A DNA stretch of 64,000 bases from Bradyrhizobium rifense (GTDB lineage: Bacteria > Pseudomonadota > Alphaproteobacteria > Rhizobiales > Xanthobacteraceae), in contig NZ_VSSS01000042.1 of NCBI RefSeq assembly GCF_008123425.1, positions 63,360 to 127,359 on the forward strand, in the 5' to 3' direction. Shown here piece after piece: positions 15,870-24,149 of the stretch (the first letter of the stretch is position 1; every line of letters begins with the position of its first letter). A program made the position numbers and the translations under genes. The notes beneath the pieces were generated by a model. That model was given only the letters and a program-made list of their open reading frames with translations. It searched no databases and was not told the origin of the DNA.

Positions 15870-16796
15870 TCAGCCGCCACCCTCCTTGCGTTTGGGCGGC
15901 GTCGGGCCGTCGACCGGCGGCAGCGACTTCAGATAGGCGGCCATCGCGGCGCGATCCTCCGGCGTCAACTGCGCGAGGTTCCTGATCACCGGCCGCATCG
16001 AGCCCGATGCGCTGTCGCCTTCGGGCATGTCGCCGGTCTCCAGGAAGTCGGCAATATCCTTCTCGCTCCAGCCGCCAATACCCTTCTGCGTGATGTTCGG
16101 TACCCAGCCCTCACCTTCGGGATTGGGACCACCGGCGAAGCGTTCGCCCCGGTTGATCCCACCGAGGGCGTTGCGCGGGCTGTGGCATTCGGCGCAATGA
16201 CCAAAACCGTTCACGAGATAGGCGCCGCGATTCCATTGCGCGGACCGCGCTGCATCCGGCATGACCGGCCTGACGTCCATGAACAGCAATTTCCAGATGC
16301 CGACATTGCGGCGGATGTTGAAGGGAAACGGCAGATCGTGGTCGCGCACCCGGCCGGTCACCGGCGGCAGCGTCTTCAGGTAAGCAAAGAGATCGCGGAC
16401 GTCGTCGACCTTCGAGATGTGGTAGGAGGTGTAGGGAAACGCCGGAAAATAGTGCGTGCCCTCAGGCGAGATGCCGCGCATCACCGCGTTGACGAAATCG
16501 GCCTCGCTCCAGCGGCCGATGCCGTAGGTCGGGTCGGGGGAAATGTTCGGGGCATAGAACGTTCCGAACGGCGAGCCGAGCGCCAGGCCGCCGCCAAGTC
16601 TGAGACGATCAGGCTGATTGGGCACGGCATGGCAGGACGAGCAGCCGCCGACATTGAACAGCTCCTGCCCATTGGCGAGATCAGGCCCGCGCGTCGGCGC
16701 CGGCAAGGCCAAAGCGGTCGGCGCAGTCAGCCACCAGTAGGCGGCAAAGGCTGCGACAGCGGCGATCAGGATGACAGAGATTATTCGTCGCAGCAT
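15870..16796 (-). CDS. Membrane-anchored diheme cytochrome c
   Basis: An N-terminal membrane anchor (about 5-25) is followed by two c-type heme domains, with CSSCH at 52-56 and CAECH at 201-205. The blocks NISPDPTYGIGRWSEADFVNAVMRG and FPYTSYHISKVDDVRDLFAYLKTLPPV are typical of the diheme cytochrome subunits that pass electrons from periplasmic dehydrogenases. No dehydrogenase gene is adjacent, so the partner is unknown. The protein is periplasmic and anchored. It is divergent from the CHRD gene. Confidence 0.88.
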   Translation of the reverse strand: MLRRIISVILIAAVAAFAAYWWLTAPTALALPAPTRGPDLANGQELFNVGGCSSCHAVPNQPDRLRLGGGLALGSPFGTFYAPNISPDPTYGIGRWSEADFVNAVMRGISPEGTHYFPAFPYTSYHISKVDDVRDLFAYLKTLPPVTGRVRDHDLPFPFNIRRNVGIWKLLFMDVRPVMPDAARSAQWNRGAYLVNGFGHCAECHSPRNALGGINRGERFAGGPNPEGEGWVPNITQKGIGGWSEKDIADFLETGDMPEGDSASGSMRPVIRNLAQLTPEDRAAMAAYLKSLPPVDGPTPPKRKEGGG

Positions 16797-16950
16797 TTAG
16801 GATCCTATCGGGCTCTGGCGAATTTACGGGATGATCCCGCGGTCGCTCCAGCCACGAATAATTTAGATGGTTTGATCGGAATCCGGGAATAAAGTCCGAA
16901 CCGCACTGTTTGCAAGTTGACAGCAATCAGGCGTCAACAGGGAGAGACCC

Positions 16951-17370
16951 ATGAACAAAGCGCTTTTTGCCACGCTGGCGCTCGGAGCCGCCGTCGCATT
17001 CGCAGGCTCGGCCAGTGCGGAGAAACTGAAGGCGACGCTGGACGGCAAGTCCGAAGTGCCGGCGACCACCAGCAGCGGCACCGGCACGGCCGATCTCGAC
17101 TATGACGCCGCCACCAAGAAGCTGTCCTGGAAGGTGAGCTATTCCGGCCTCTCCGGCCCTGCCACCGCCGCCCACTTCCACGGCCCCGCCGAGGTCGGCA
17201 AGAACGCCGGCGTCGCGGTCCCGATCGCGGGCATCGCCACCAGCCCGGCCGAAGGCTCGGCGACGCTGACCGACGCGCAGGCCTCAGATCTCCTCGCCGG
17301 CAAGCTCTACGTCAACATTCACACCGCGGCCAACCCGGGCGGCGAAATCCGCGGCCAGGTGACGAAGTAA
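16951..17370 (+). CDS. Exported CHRD-domain protein
   Basis: The 139-residue product has a signal peptide (cleavage near SASA, residue 23) and a single CHRD domain: LDGKSEVPATTSSGTGTADL, AHFHGPAEVGKNAGV, then LYVNIHTAANPGGEIRGQV, the hallmark end of the family. CHRD domains occur in animal chordin and in many bacterial secreted proteins; the bacterial function is not established. The start follows AGGGAGAG with good spacing. It is a single gene with its own terminator. Confidence 0.9.
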   Translation: MNKALFATLALGAAVAFAGSASAEKLKATLDGKSEVPATTSSGTGTADLDYDAATKKLSWKVSYSGLSGPATAAHFHGPAEVGKNAGVAVPIAGIATSPAEGSATLTDAQASDLLAGKLYVNIHTAANPGGEIRGQVTK

Positions 17371-17393
17371 GTTTTGTAATAACTTCATCGGCG

Positions 17394-17424
17394 AAGGCCG
17401 GGCGCACCAAGCGTCCGGCCTTTC
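17394..17424. terminator. Terminator between CHRD and methyltransferase genes
   Basis: AAGGCCGGGCGC and GCGTCCGGCCTT pair over 12 positions (one G-T pair) with loop ACCAA and are followed by TCC. It lies between two convergent genes and can end transcription from both. Confidence 0.75.
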
Positions 17425-17443
17425 CGATTCCAGCTGGGACGAG

Positions 17444-18064
17444 TCAGGCGGGACGCTTGCGTACGGCGACCTGATGGCTCCTGAGGATCACCTCGGCATC
17501 GTCGTGCCAGGCGAGAAAAATGTCGACGGCGGGCGCAACGCGCTCCGAATCCGGATTTTCCGGCTTCCAGGTGTAATCGTCCATCAGCATCACACCGCCC
17601 GGGCGCAGCAGGCGCCAGGCGCCGAGGCAATCGATCATCACGTCGTCGCGCTGATGGCTGCCGTCGACATAGATGAAATCGAACACCGCATTCTCTTCGC
17701 GCAAGCTGCCGAGAGCCTTGATCGAGGTGCCGACGATCTTGCGCAGCCGCGGACCATAGGCGGCGAGGTTGCGATCGAAACGCCCGGCATCTTCGTCATT
17801 GAAGAGATCGACGCAGGTGAGATGGGCGCTGGCGAAGAATTCGAGCCAGAACAGCGCAGAGCGCCCTTCTTTCGAGCCGATCTCGAGCACGCGACTCGTC
17901 GTATCGCGGATGTCCTTGAACAGCGCGCTCCAGGCGACCGTGCGCGCGGCGACGTAATCGCGCCGAAATTCCTTGCCCGCAAAGATGTGCGCGTAAGGGT
18001 CCTGGGCCCGCGCCAGCTCGACAACCCGCGCGCGAAGTCGTGCCTCCCGGGCAGGATCGCTCAT
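17444..18064 (-). CDS. Class I SAM-dependent methyltransferase (Methyltransf_24 type)
   Basis: The 206-residue protein has a Rossmann methyltransferase core: VLEIGSKEGRSALFWL (motif I, SAM binding), LTCVDLFND (acidic loop), FDFIYVDGSHQRDDVMID and LLRPGGVMLMDDY. This set resembles the family found with glycan and cephalosporin-hydroxylase-like methyltransferases. No membrane segment is visible. The substrate cannot be read. It is a single gene convergent with the CHRD gene and divergent from the four-cysteine protein gene. Confidence 0.85.
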   Translation of the reverse strand: MSDPAREARLRARVVELARAQDPYAHIFAGKEFRRDYVAARTVAWSALFKDIRDTTSRVLEIGSKEGRSALFWLEFFASAHLTCVDLFNDEDAGRFDRNLAAYGPRLRKIVGTSIKALGSLREENAVFDFIYVDGSHQRDDVMIDCLGAWRLLRPGGVMLMDDYTWKPENPDSERVAPAVDIFLAWHDDAEVILRSHQVAVRKRPA

Positions 18065-18154
18065 GAGAGGCCGAACCTTGGCTGAACGATGGCACCGGCC
18101 ATTGTGCCACCGATCTGAAGCATTATGATCGCCTCCAGAGCCAAGGGGCGCAAC

Positions 18155-18544
18155 ATGACCACTCCCAACGCGAATTATCCGGCCTTCTCTGACACGCTAT
18201 CGCACCAAGGCGCCTGCCGGAAGCCTGCTCGCGCGCTATTACACGTCCTGACCGGCGCCGTCGTTGCCGGAGCGCTTGTTGCGTTCTCCGGTCCGGTCGT
18301 CGCGCAAACCGACATGGAAAGGCAGGCTCAATGCGAGTTGTCGGCGATCCGCGATACGAGATCGCCCCTCGCCGTCCAGTACATCCGTTCGGCCTGCAAC
18401 TGGCTGGTGGTCAATGGCGACTCCCTGCTGAATGCGTCCAGCAAGGGCTATTACATCTGCCTCGTGCGGCAGCTCTCTGGCGCCCAGTCCAACGAGGCAG
18501 CCGCGGCCATCATGTCGGCATGCCGCACGTCCAATCCGCTTTGA
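18155..18544 (+). CDS. Small exported four-cysteine protein
   Basis: From the ATG at 18155, which follows AAGGGGCG with ideal spacing, the product is 129 residues. A hydrophobic leader (about 28-52, ending VVAQ) is followed by a ~75-residue domain with four cysteines (QCELSAI, RSACNWL, YYICLVR, MSACRT), probably forming two disulfides in the periplasm. It resembles, as I recall, the VF_A0006-type four-cysteine family, whose function is unknown. It ends 7 bases before the convergent cystathionine gamma-synthase family gene. Confidence 0.7.
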   Translation: MTTPNANYPAFSDTLSHQGACRKPARALLHVLTGAVVAGALVAFSGPVVAQTDMERQAQCELSAIRDTRSPLAVQYIRSACNWLVVNGDSLLNASSKGYYICLVRQLSGAQSNEAAAAIMSACRTSNPL

Positions 18545-18551
18545 GTCCCGT

Positions 18552-19835
18552 TCAAGCGGCGTTCAGCGCGTGCTCAAGATCCGCGATCAGGTCCGACGGG
18601 TGCTCGATGCCGATCGACAGCCGGATCGTGGAGTCCAGCACGCCGATCTTGCGGCGGATGTCGGCGGGCACGCCGGAATGGGTCATCGTTGCCGGCAGGC
18701 TCGCCAGCGATTCCGTTCCGCCCAGGCTGACCGCGAGCTTGAAGATCTGCAAGCCGTTGAGGAATTTCTCGGCCGCCGCCTGACCACCGACGATGTCGAA
18801 CGAGAACGTCGATCCCGCACCTAAGCATTGCCGCGCGAACACGCGCCCCGCAGGCGAGGTCTCCTCGTGATGGCCGAGATAGTGCACCTTCGCCACCTTG
18901 GCGTGGTCGCGCAAGAAATCCGCGACGAGGCGCGCGTTGCTGTTGGCCTTGTCCATGCGCAGGCTCAAGGTTTCCAGCGAGCGGTTGATCATCCAGCAGG
19001 AATGCGGATCAAGCTGGGTGCCGATGGCGCCGCGCAACGCCTTGATGCCCTTCATGATCGCCTTGGCGCCGAGGGCCGCGCCCGCGATCAAATCGGAATG
19101 ACCGCCGACATATTTGGTCAGCGAGTACAGCGAAATATCAGCGCCATGCTCGATCGGCCGCTGAAACACCGGCCCGAGCAGCGTGTTGTCGCAGGCGATG
19201 ATCGGCGTGTGGCCCTGGGCCTTGCCGATGGCGTCGGCGACGCGGCGCATCAGCGCGACATCAACGAGGCCGTTGGTCGGGTTGGCCGGGGTCTCGATCA
19301 GGATCATCGAAACCCGGCCCTTGCGCATCGCCTCCTCGGCGGCCTGGTTGACCGCCGCCTCGTCGACGCCGTCGGCAAAGCCGACCGCGCCGATCGAGAG
19401 CCGCGCCAGCGTGTTGGTCAGCAGCGTTTCCGTGCCGCCATAGAGCGGCTGGGAGTGCAGGATGACGTCGCCGGGACGGATGAAGGCCAAAATCGTCGTC
19501 GAGATCGCCGCCATGCCCGATGAGAACAGCGCACAGCTCTCGGTGCGCTCATAGACCGCGAGCCTGTCCTCAACGATCTCGCTGTTGGGATGGTTGAAGC
19601 GCGAATAGACGAGGCCTGCGCCCATGCCCTCCGGCGGCTCGCGCCGGCCGGCGACGAAATCAAAGAAGTCCTGCCCGTCCTCGGCCGTCCTGAACACGAA
19701 GGTCGAGGTCAAAAACACCGGCGGCTTGATAGCGCCTTCCGACAGTTGCGGATCATAGCCATAGGTCAGCATCAGCGTTTCCGGATGCAGCATATGGTTG
19801 CCGATATGGGTCTTCGACGGAAACGGTTTGACCAT
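18552..19835 (-). CDS. Cystathionine gamma-synthase family PLP enzyme
   Basis: From the ATG at 19835 the protein is 427 residues, the normal size for the Cys/Met metabolism PLP family. It has YSRFNHPNSEIVEDRLA, SSGMAAI, NPTNGLVD and the PLP-lysine block SLYSLTKYVGGHSDLIAGA. Family members carry out gamma-synthase, beta- or gamma-lyase or sulfhydrylase reactions in methionine and cysteine metabolism; the sequence alone does not decide which. It is a single gene. A long inverted repeat lies upstream of its promoter region. Extra codons before 19835 show no family similarity. Confidence 0.88.
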   Translation of the reverse strand: MVKPFPSKTHIGNHMLHPETLMLTYGYDPQLSEGAIKPPVFLTSTFVFRTAEDGQDFFDFVAGRREPPEGMGAGLVYSRFNHPNSEIVEDRLAVYERTESCALFSSGMAAISTTILAFIRPGDVILHSQPLYGGTETLLTNTLARLSIGAVGFADGVDEAAVNQAAEEAMRKGRVSMILIETPANPTNGLVDVALMRRVADAIGKAQGHTPIIACDNTLLGPVFQRPIEHGADISLYSLTKYVGGHSDLIAGAALGAKAIMKGIKALRGAIGTQLDPHSCWMINRSLETLSLRMDKANSNARLVADFLRDHAKVAKVHYLGHHEETSPAGRVFARQCLGAGSTFSFDIVGGQAAAEKFLNGLQIFKLAVSLGGTESLASLPATMTHSGVPADIRRKIGVLDSTIRLSIGIEHPSDLIADLEHALNAA

Positions 19836-19981
19836 GGCCTGCCTCGCTGTTGACTGAGATCGTCGCCGCGCGTCGGAACTCCGGACGTCGTGACGCATCA
19901 ACGCCGCGACGGCGCGAGCAAACATAACCACTCTGACGGCGATCCGTCAGGCCATATGAACAGAATTTGCTTGTGAGCTGC

Positions 19982-20070
19982 CGTAGCCCGGATGGAGCGA
20001 AGCGCAATCCGGGGCAGGCCTATCCGCTTCGACAGTTCACCGGATTTCGCTGCGCTCCATCCGGGCTACG
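19982..20070. repeat. REP-like long inverted repeat
   Basis: The arms CGTAGCCCGGATGGAGC (19982-19998) and its exact complement (20054-20070) are continued inward by 12 of 14 matching positions, giving a stem of about 31 bp around a ~27-base loop. I recall this element as repeated many times in Bradyrhizobium genomes. It lies between the cystathionine family gene and the cytochrome c' gene. Confidence 0.75.
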
Positions 20071-20081
20071 AACTGGAACCG

Positions 20082-20531
20082 CTACTTCAGCTTCAGCCGA
20101 TACGTCTCGTGGCAGTCGGTACAGCGGTCGTTCATCGCAGTGTAGGCGGCCTTCAGGCTCGCCACATCGGTGACCTTGCCCTTGACCTCGGCGATCGCCT
20201 TCTGCACCGGCGGAATCTTGGAGTCGAAATCGGCCTTGTTCTGCCAGACCTTTGGCGAGGAACCATAAGTCGCGTTCACAACGTCCTGCTTGGGATTGAC
20301 CTCGAAGGTCTTCGCGATCTTGGCGACGTCAGCCTCGAGACTGGCGATCGCCTCGTCGACGGCTTTCTGATTGTAGGGAATTTCGCCCTTCGTCATCTTG
20401 AGGATGACGCCGTACATGCTCTTGGCCTGCGAGCGCATCAGATTGTCCTGCTGGACGGCAATATCCTGCTGCGCCATCACGGCGCCCGCACCCAGCACCA
20501 GGGTGCCCGCGACAATCAAAATTCGTTTCAT
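20082..20531 (-). CDS. Cytochrome c' (c-prime)
   Basis: The ATG at 20531 gives a 149-residue precursor with a signal peptide (to VMA-QQD, residue 20) and an all-helical chain ending in the single heme site RCTDCHETYRLKLK (Cys137, Cys140, His141). A heme site at the extreme C-terminus of a four-helix bundle is diagnostic of cytochrome c'. These periplasmic proteins bind NO and other gases and are linked to nitrosative stress protection. The gene stands alone. A start at 20579 would add residues before the signal peptide and is rejected. Confidence 0.92.
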   Translation of the reverse strand: MKRILIVAGTLVLGAGAVMAQQDIAVQQDNLMRSQAKSMYGVILKMTKGEIPYNQKAVDEAIASLEADVAKIAKTFEVNPKQDVVNATYGSSPKVWQNKADFDSKIPPVQKAIAEVKGKVTDVASLKAAYTAMNDRCTDCHETYRLKLK

Positions 20532-20589
20532 CGGCGTGTTTCTCCGGCTCGCAAGTCGGTTTGGGGGAAGGTCATTCATGGTTAGAACC

Positions 20590-20618
20590 CGGCGGCGGGC
20601 GATTATTCCCGCCGCCGA
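20590..20618. repeat. GC-rich inverted repeat upstream of cytochrome c'
   Basis: GGCGGCGGG and CCCGCCGCC pair across the AT-rich spacer CGATTATT. It lies in the 186-base gap after the CoxL-like gene and may help to isolate the cytochrome c' gene from upstream transcription. Confidence 0.5.
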
Positions 20619-20631
20619 GAAGCCGCGCTCA

Positions 20632-20680
20632 AAGCATGATCCGGAAAAGTGCGCAGCGGTTTTCCGAAAAGGTCATGCTT
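20632..20680. repeat. Dispersed Rhizobiales intergenic repeat
   Basis: AAGCATGATC and GGTCATGCTT form the outer arms and GGAAAA / TTTTCC an inner pair. I recall this AAGCATGA element as very common between genes in Bradyrhizobium and Rhodopseudomonas. Its role is unknown. Confidence 0.7.
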
Positions 20681-20690
20681 AAACAACAAC

Positions 20691-20720
20691 CTAAAGCGCG
20701 ATGAGATCATCGCGCTTTAG
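20691..20720 (-). terminator. Terminator overlapping the CoxL-like stop codon
   Basis: CTAAAGCGCGATGA and TCATCGCGCTTTAG form a perfect 14-bp stem with a GA loop. The TAA stop of the CoxL-like gene lies inside the stem. Confidence 0.65.
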
Positions 20721-23026
20721 AGGCTGTGGCGGCGATGATGCTCGTTGATCGCGATCCAAACACGTTCTGGTGTCGCCGGCATGTCAATGTGGTCGATCTT
20801 GTATTCGCGCCAGAGCCCGTCGACGATGGCGTTGACGACGGCCGGACAGGAGCCGATCGCGCCGGCCTCGCCCGCGCCCTTCACGCCCATCGGATTGGTC
20901 GTGCAGGGAATATTGTTGGTCTCGAACACGAAGGACGGGCCGTCGGCCGCGCGCGGCAGCGCATAGTCCATGAAGGTCGCGGTGATGAGCTGGCCATCGC
21001 CCGCGCCATAGACCACCTGCTCCATCAACGCCTGGCCGATGCCCTGCATGGCGCCGCCATGCACCTGGCCCGCCAAAAGCAGCGGATTGAGCGTCTTGCC
21101 GAAATCGTCGACGATGACGTAGTTGACGATCTTGATGATGCCGGTCGCCGGATCGATCTCGACTTCCGCGACATGCGTGCCGTTGGGATAGGTGCCGTCG
21201 GCGCTGGCAAAGGTCGCGCTCGCGTTCAGCTTGGACGGATCGGCCCCCGGCCGCTTGGCGAGATCGGCGAACGAGATCGACCGGTCGGTGCCGGCGATGC
21301 GCACGATGCCATCGGTAATCTCGAGGTCGCCGGCGCTGGCTTCCAGCGCCTGCGCCGCGATCTCCTTGAGCTTTTGGCCGAGCTCGCGCGTGGCGCGCTC
21401 GACGCTGACGCCGCCGGAGGGGATCGAGGCCGAGCCGCCGGTGCCGAGGCCGGTGGCGATCATCGCGGTGTCGCCCTGGTGGACGTGCACGCGCTCCGGC
21501 GCGACGCCGAACTGCTCGGCGACGATCTGCGCATAGGCGGTCTGGTGGCCCTGCCCGCTCGATTGCGTGCCGATCAGGACGGTGATGTCACCATTGGGGT
21601 CCATCCGCACATTGGCGGTCTCCTCGCCCATGGTGCCGCAGACCTCGACATAGCTCGCAAGCCCGATGCCGCGGATCAGGCCGTCCTTCTTGGCCGCCTT
21701 GGCGCGCTTGGAAAACTCTTTCCAGTCGCCGATCTCCATCGCGCGCTTCAGATGCGCGGCGAAGTCGCCGGAATCATAGACCTTGCCGGTCGCGGTCTTG
21801 TAGGGCAGCGCCTTCGGCTGGATGAAATTCTTGCGGCGAATGCCATCAGGCGTCATGTCGAGTTTTCGCGCGCAGGCATCGACCAGCCGCTCGATGACAT
21901 AGGCCGCCTCGGGCCGGCCCGCGCCGCGATAGGCATCGACCGGCACGCTGTTGGTGAAGACGGTCCGCACCCGGCAGTGGAAAGCCTGGATGTCGTAGAG
22001 GCCGGGCAGCATGCCGGCGCCGCCATGCGGGATGTAGGGGCCGAAGGTCGACAGATACGCGCCCATGTCGCCCATCAGGTCGCAATCCATCGCGAGGAAT
22101 TTGCCGTCTTCAGTCATCGCCATCTTCGCGGTGGTGACGTTGTCGCGGCCCTGCGCGTCGCCCATGAAATGCTCAGTGCGGTCCGCGGCCCATTTCACCG
22201 TTTTCTTCAGTTGCTTTGCCGCGACCGCCACCAGGGCGTATTCGCGATATGGAAACAGTTTTGTGCCGAAGCCGCCGCCGACGTCGGGGCAGATCACCCG
22301 CATCTTGTCGGTCGGGATATTCAGCACGTTCTGGCACAGGATGTCGCGCAGCCGGTGGCTGCCCTGGCTGCCGATTGTGAGCGTGAGATGATCGTTCTTG
22401 GCGTCGTATTCGCAGACCGCCGCGCGCGTCTCCATGAAGCTAGCGACCACGCGCGGATTGACGATGGAGATCTCAGCCACCGTATGCGCCTTGGCAAACG
22501 CAGCTTCGGTCGCGGCCTTGTCACCGATCGAAACGTCGAACAGCACATTGCCGGGCTTGTCCGGCCAGACCTGCGGCGCGCCCTTTTTGACGGCGTTGAC
22601 GAGGCCGGTCACCGACGGCAGCGGGCTCCATTTGACCTCGATGGCCTCGATCGCGTCGCGGGCCTGGTCGATGGTCTCGGCAACGACGAAGGCGATGCAA
22701 TCACCGACATGGCGCACCTCGTCCTTGGCGAGGATCGGGTAAGGCGGGCCGGTGAACGGATCGGTCTCGAAATTGAACAGGCAGGGCAGATTGCCGAGAT
22801 CGCCAACCTCTGCGGCGGTCAGGATCAGCGCCACCCCGGGAAGGGTGCGGGCGCGGCTGGCGTCGATGGTGAACTTGGCATGCGCATGCGGCGAGCGCAG
22901 CATCAGGCAGCGAAGCGCGGCCTGCGGCGCGTAATCGTCGGTATAGCGGCCCTTGCCGCGGATGAGCGCGTCATCCTCCTTGCGCAGCACGCTTTGGCCA
23001 ACGCCGAACTTGATGGGAGCCGCCAT
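20717..23026 (-). CDS. Form II CoxL-like molybdopterin-binding dehydrogenase subunit
   Basis: The 769-residue protein is a large subunit of the xanthine dehydrogenase/CO dehydrogenase family: GRGRYTDDY-like start (GKGRYTDDY), IGSQGSHRLRDILC, CPDVGGGFGTK, the active-site block VDAYRGAGRPEAAYVIERL and the late GVKGAGEAGAIG. AYRGAGR is the form II signature; true CO dehydrogenase (form I) has AYxCSFR. So CO oxidation is doubtful and an aldehyde or heterocycle substrate is more likely. It needs molybdenum cytosine dinucleotide plus FAD (CoxM) and FeS (CoxS) subunits, none of which is adjacent. The ATG at 23026 gives the standard N-terminus. Confidence 0.88.
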   Translation of the reverse strand: MAAPIKFGVGQSVLRKEDDALIRGKGRYTDDYAPQAALRCLMLRSPHAHAKFTIDASRARTLPGVALILTAAEVGDLGNLPCLFNFETDPFTGPPYPILAKDEVRHVGDCIAFVVAETIDQARDAIEAIEVKWSPLPSVTGLVNAVKKGAPQVWPDKPGNVLFDVSIGDKAATEAAFAKAHTVAEISIVNPRVVASFMETRAAVCEYDAKNDHLTLTIGSQGSHRLRDILCQNVLNIPTDKMRVICPDVGGGFGTKLFPYREYALVAVAAKQLKKTVKWAADRTEHFMGDAQGRDNVTTAKMAMTEDGKFLAMDCDLMGDMGAYLSTFGPYIPHGGAGMLPGLYDIQAFHCRVRTVFTNSVPVDAYRGAGRPEAAYVIERLVDACARKLDMTPDGIRRKNFIQPKALPYKTATGKVYDSGDFAAHLKRAMEIGDWKEFSKRAKAAKKDGLIRGIGLASYVEVCGTMGEETANVRMDPNGDITVLIGTQSSGQGHQTAYAQIVAEQFGVAPERVHVHQGDTAMIATGLGTGGSASIPSGGVSVERATRELGQKLKEIAAQALEASAGDLEITDGIVRIAGTDRSISFADLAKRPGADPSKLNASATFASADGTYPNGTHVAEVEIDPATGIIKIVNYVIVDDFGKTLNPLLLAGQVHGGAMQGIGQALMEQVVYGAGDGQLITATFMDYALPRAADGPSFVFETNNIPCTTNPMGVKGAGEAGAIGSCPAVVNAIVDGLWREYKIDHIDMPATPERVWIAINEHHRRHSL

Positions 23027-23288
23027 TTTCTTGTCCCGTCCTATGGTTGTTTTGCCGGCATACTGCCGTGGAAAAAGTGGCAAGGCAAACGGCTTTGTCG
23101 GTACCGGACCTCAATCCCGGGCGTGGCGACTTCTGCCAAACGGCCGCAGCTCGTAGGGCAGGAACAAATCCTCGCTGGAAAAGCTTGTATTTGCGGAGAC
23201 GGAATCCGGAGCGGGACGGTCGCCAGCGTGGTCATACCATGTAACGCCCGTGTGGCCGCGTTTACGTCCCCAATGAACGAGCGGACCC

Positions 23289-23456
23289 ATGCCCAACCCG
23301 ACCGAAGAACAGATCCGAATCCGTGCACATCAATTGTGGGACCTCGCCGGACAGCCTGAGGGGCGCGAGGACGAATTCTGGCACGAAGCCGAACGCGAAT
23401 TGAAGGACGGCGCCACAAACAATCCCGACGAGAAGTCCGAGACGTTCCTGGAGTAG
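23289..23456 (+). CDS. DUF2934 small protein
   Basis: A 55-residue protein. It reads EEQIRIRAHQLWDLAGQPEGREDEFWHEAERELKD, which matches DUF2934, a family of short, charged, mostly helical proteins found in several copies in rhizobia. The function is unknown. There is no signal peptide or membrane segment. Codon use is GC-rich at third positions like its neighbours. The gap before it (23027-23288) holds no other recognisable gene. Confidence 0.8.
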   Translation: MPNPTEEQIRIRAHQLWDLAGQPEGREDEFWHEAERELKDGATNNPDEKSETFLE

Positions 23457-23548
23457 CAGGCACGGGTGCAAGACACGCCTGAGAACAAGCAGCCATTCTC
23501 GCCGCCGCCTGCTCTCAGAGCGCATGTCCACGTCTCGCAGTTGATCAT

Positions 23549-23935
23549 TTACATCCCACCACGGTTCAACAGATACCGCGTGCTGTCTCTCAGCGTATCG
23601 ATCGATCGCTGAGGCGTGAGATGGTCGATCTCGCCGCGCGTCAGGCCGATGTCCCTCAGCTCCCTATCACTCAATTCCTGCAACGAGAGCGGTCGGTTCT
23701 GGCGCCGCTGCTGAAACGCACGCCAACATTGCTTGACCAAGCCGAGGATACTTCGCGTCGGTCCGGCGGCGTTCTCGTCCGACAAGGCGTTGTCCAGCGC
23801 TGCAGCGGACGCCTTGAGGCGTGCTGCCAAAGCCTGGTCGACGGCGTTCTTGGCCGACACGATGGAGAGCTTGGGGACGCGCCTTGCGGCATCGCCCTCA
23901 ATCCCGGGTGAGATGTTCGTCAGTTGAGGTGGCAT
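23549..23935 (-). CDS. DUF1127 C-terminal domain protein
   Basis: A 128-residue protein. The C-terminal ~45 residues contain the DUF1127 (YjiS-like) pattern WRAFQQRRQNRPLSLQELSDRELRDIGLTRGEID, an Arg-rich helix pair. The N-terminal 80 residues form a long charged, alanine-rich, probably helical region that is not part of the usual ~50-residue protein. DUF1127 proteins in alphaproteobacteria have been tied to RNA metabolism and to phosphate and stress responses. A strong terminator of an upstream minus-strand transcript lies 43 bases before this start. Confidence 0.8.
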   Translation of the reverse strand: MPPQLTNISPGIEGDAARRVPKLSIVSAKNAVDQALAARLKASAAALDNALSDENAAGPTRSILGLVKQCWRAFQQRRQNRPLSLQELSDRELRDIGLTRGEIDHLTPQRSIDTLRDSTRYLLNRGGM

Positions 23936-23973
23936 CGCATGCTCCTGCTGTTGTGCCGGCAGGGAGCGTGGCC

Positions 23974-24007
23974 AAACAAAAGGCCCCGTCCGATGCCGGC
24001 GGGGCCT
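23974..24007 (-). terminator. Rho-independent terminator of the candidate small RNA
   Basis: On the minus strand AGGCCCCG and CGGGGCCT form an 8-bp perfect stem followed by TTTGTTT. No ordinary gene precedes it on this strand, which points to a short transcript. Confidence 0.7.
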
Positions 24008-24114
24008 GGTGGAAAAGATGTCGTCGACGAATTCCTAGCGCGCGACTCCTTCCACGGCCCAGCCGAAGCGGGTCATGTTCGAGAAGTTAACGTTGCGCGA
24101 CCATTTAATCATGG
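23978..24114 (-). ncRNA. Candidate ~135-nt small RNA (or 25-residue ORF)
   Basis: A good promoter at 24121-24149 would start transcription near 24114, and the terminator ends it near 23978. In between an ATG at 24112 opens a 25-codon frame (stop 24035-24037; starts MIKWSRNVNF), which would be leaderless. Either a non-coding RNA or a tiny protein is possible; no known RNA family is recognised. Confidence 0.45.
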
Positions 24115-24120
24115 CGAGGC

Positions 24121-24149
24121 CAATAGCACGGTAATCGCGCAAAATCAAG
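24121..24149 (-). promoter_or_regulatory. Sigma-70 type promoter of the candidate small RNA
   Basis: On the minus strand CTTGAT (24149-24144), a 17-base spacer and CTATTG (24126-24121) match the rhizobial consensus CTTGAC-N17-CTATAT at 9 of 12 positions. Spacing is exact. Confidence 0.55.

Noticed and set aside
15870..16796. Alcohol dehydrogenase cytochrome subunit as a functional name
   Set aside because: The diheme protein fits that type, but no dehydrogenase gene is adjacent, so only diheme cytochrome c is given.
20717..23026. Aerobic carbon monoxide dehydrogenase
   Set aside because: The active site reads AYRGAGR, not the form I AYxCSFR, and the other subunits are not adjacent.
20726..23359. 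Long open frame of 877 codons on the plus strand
   Set aside because: It is antisense to the CoxL-like gene, lacks any family motif and is an effect of high third-position GC.
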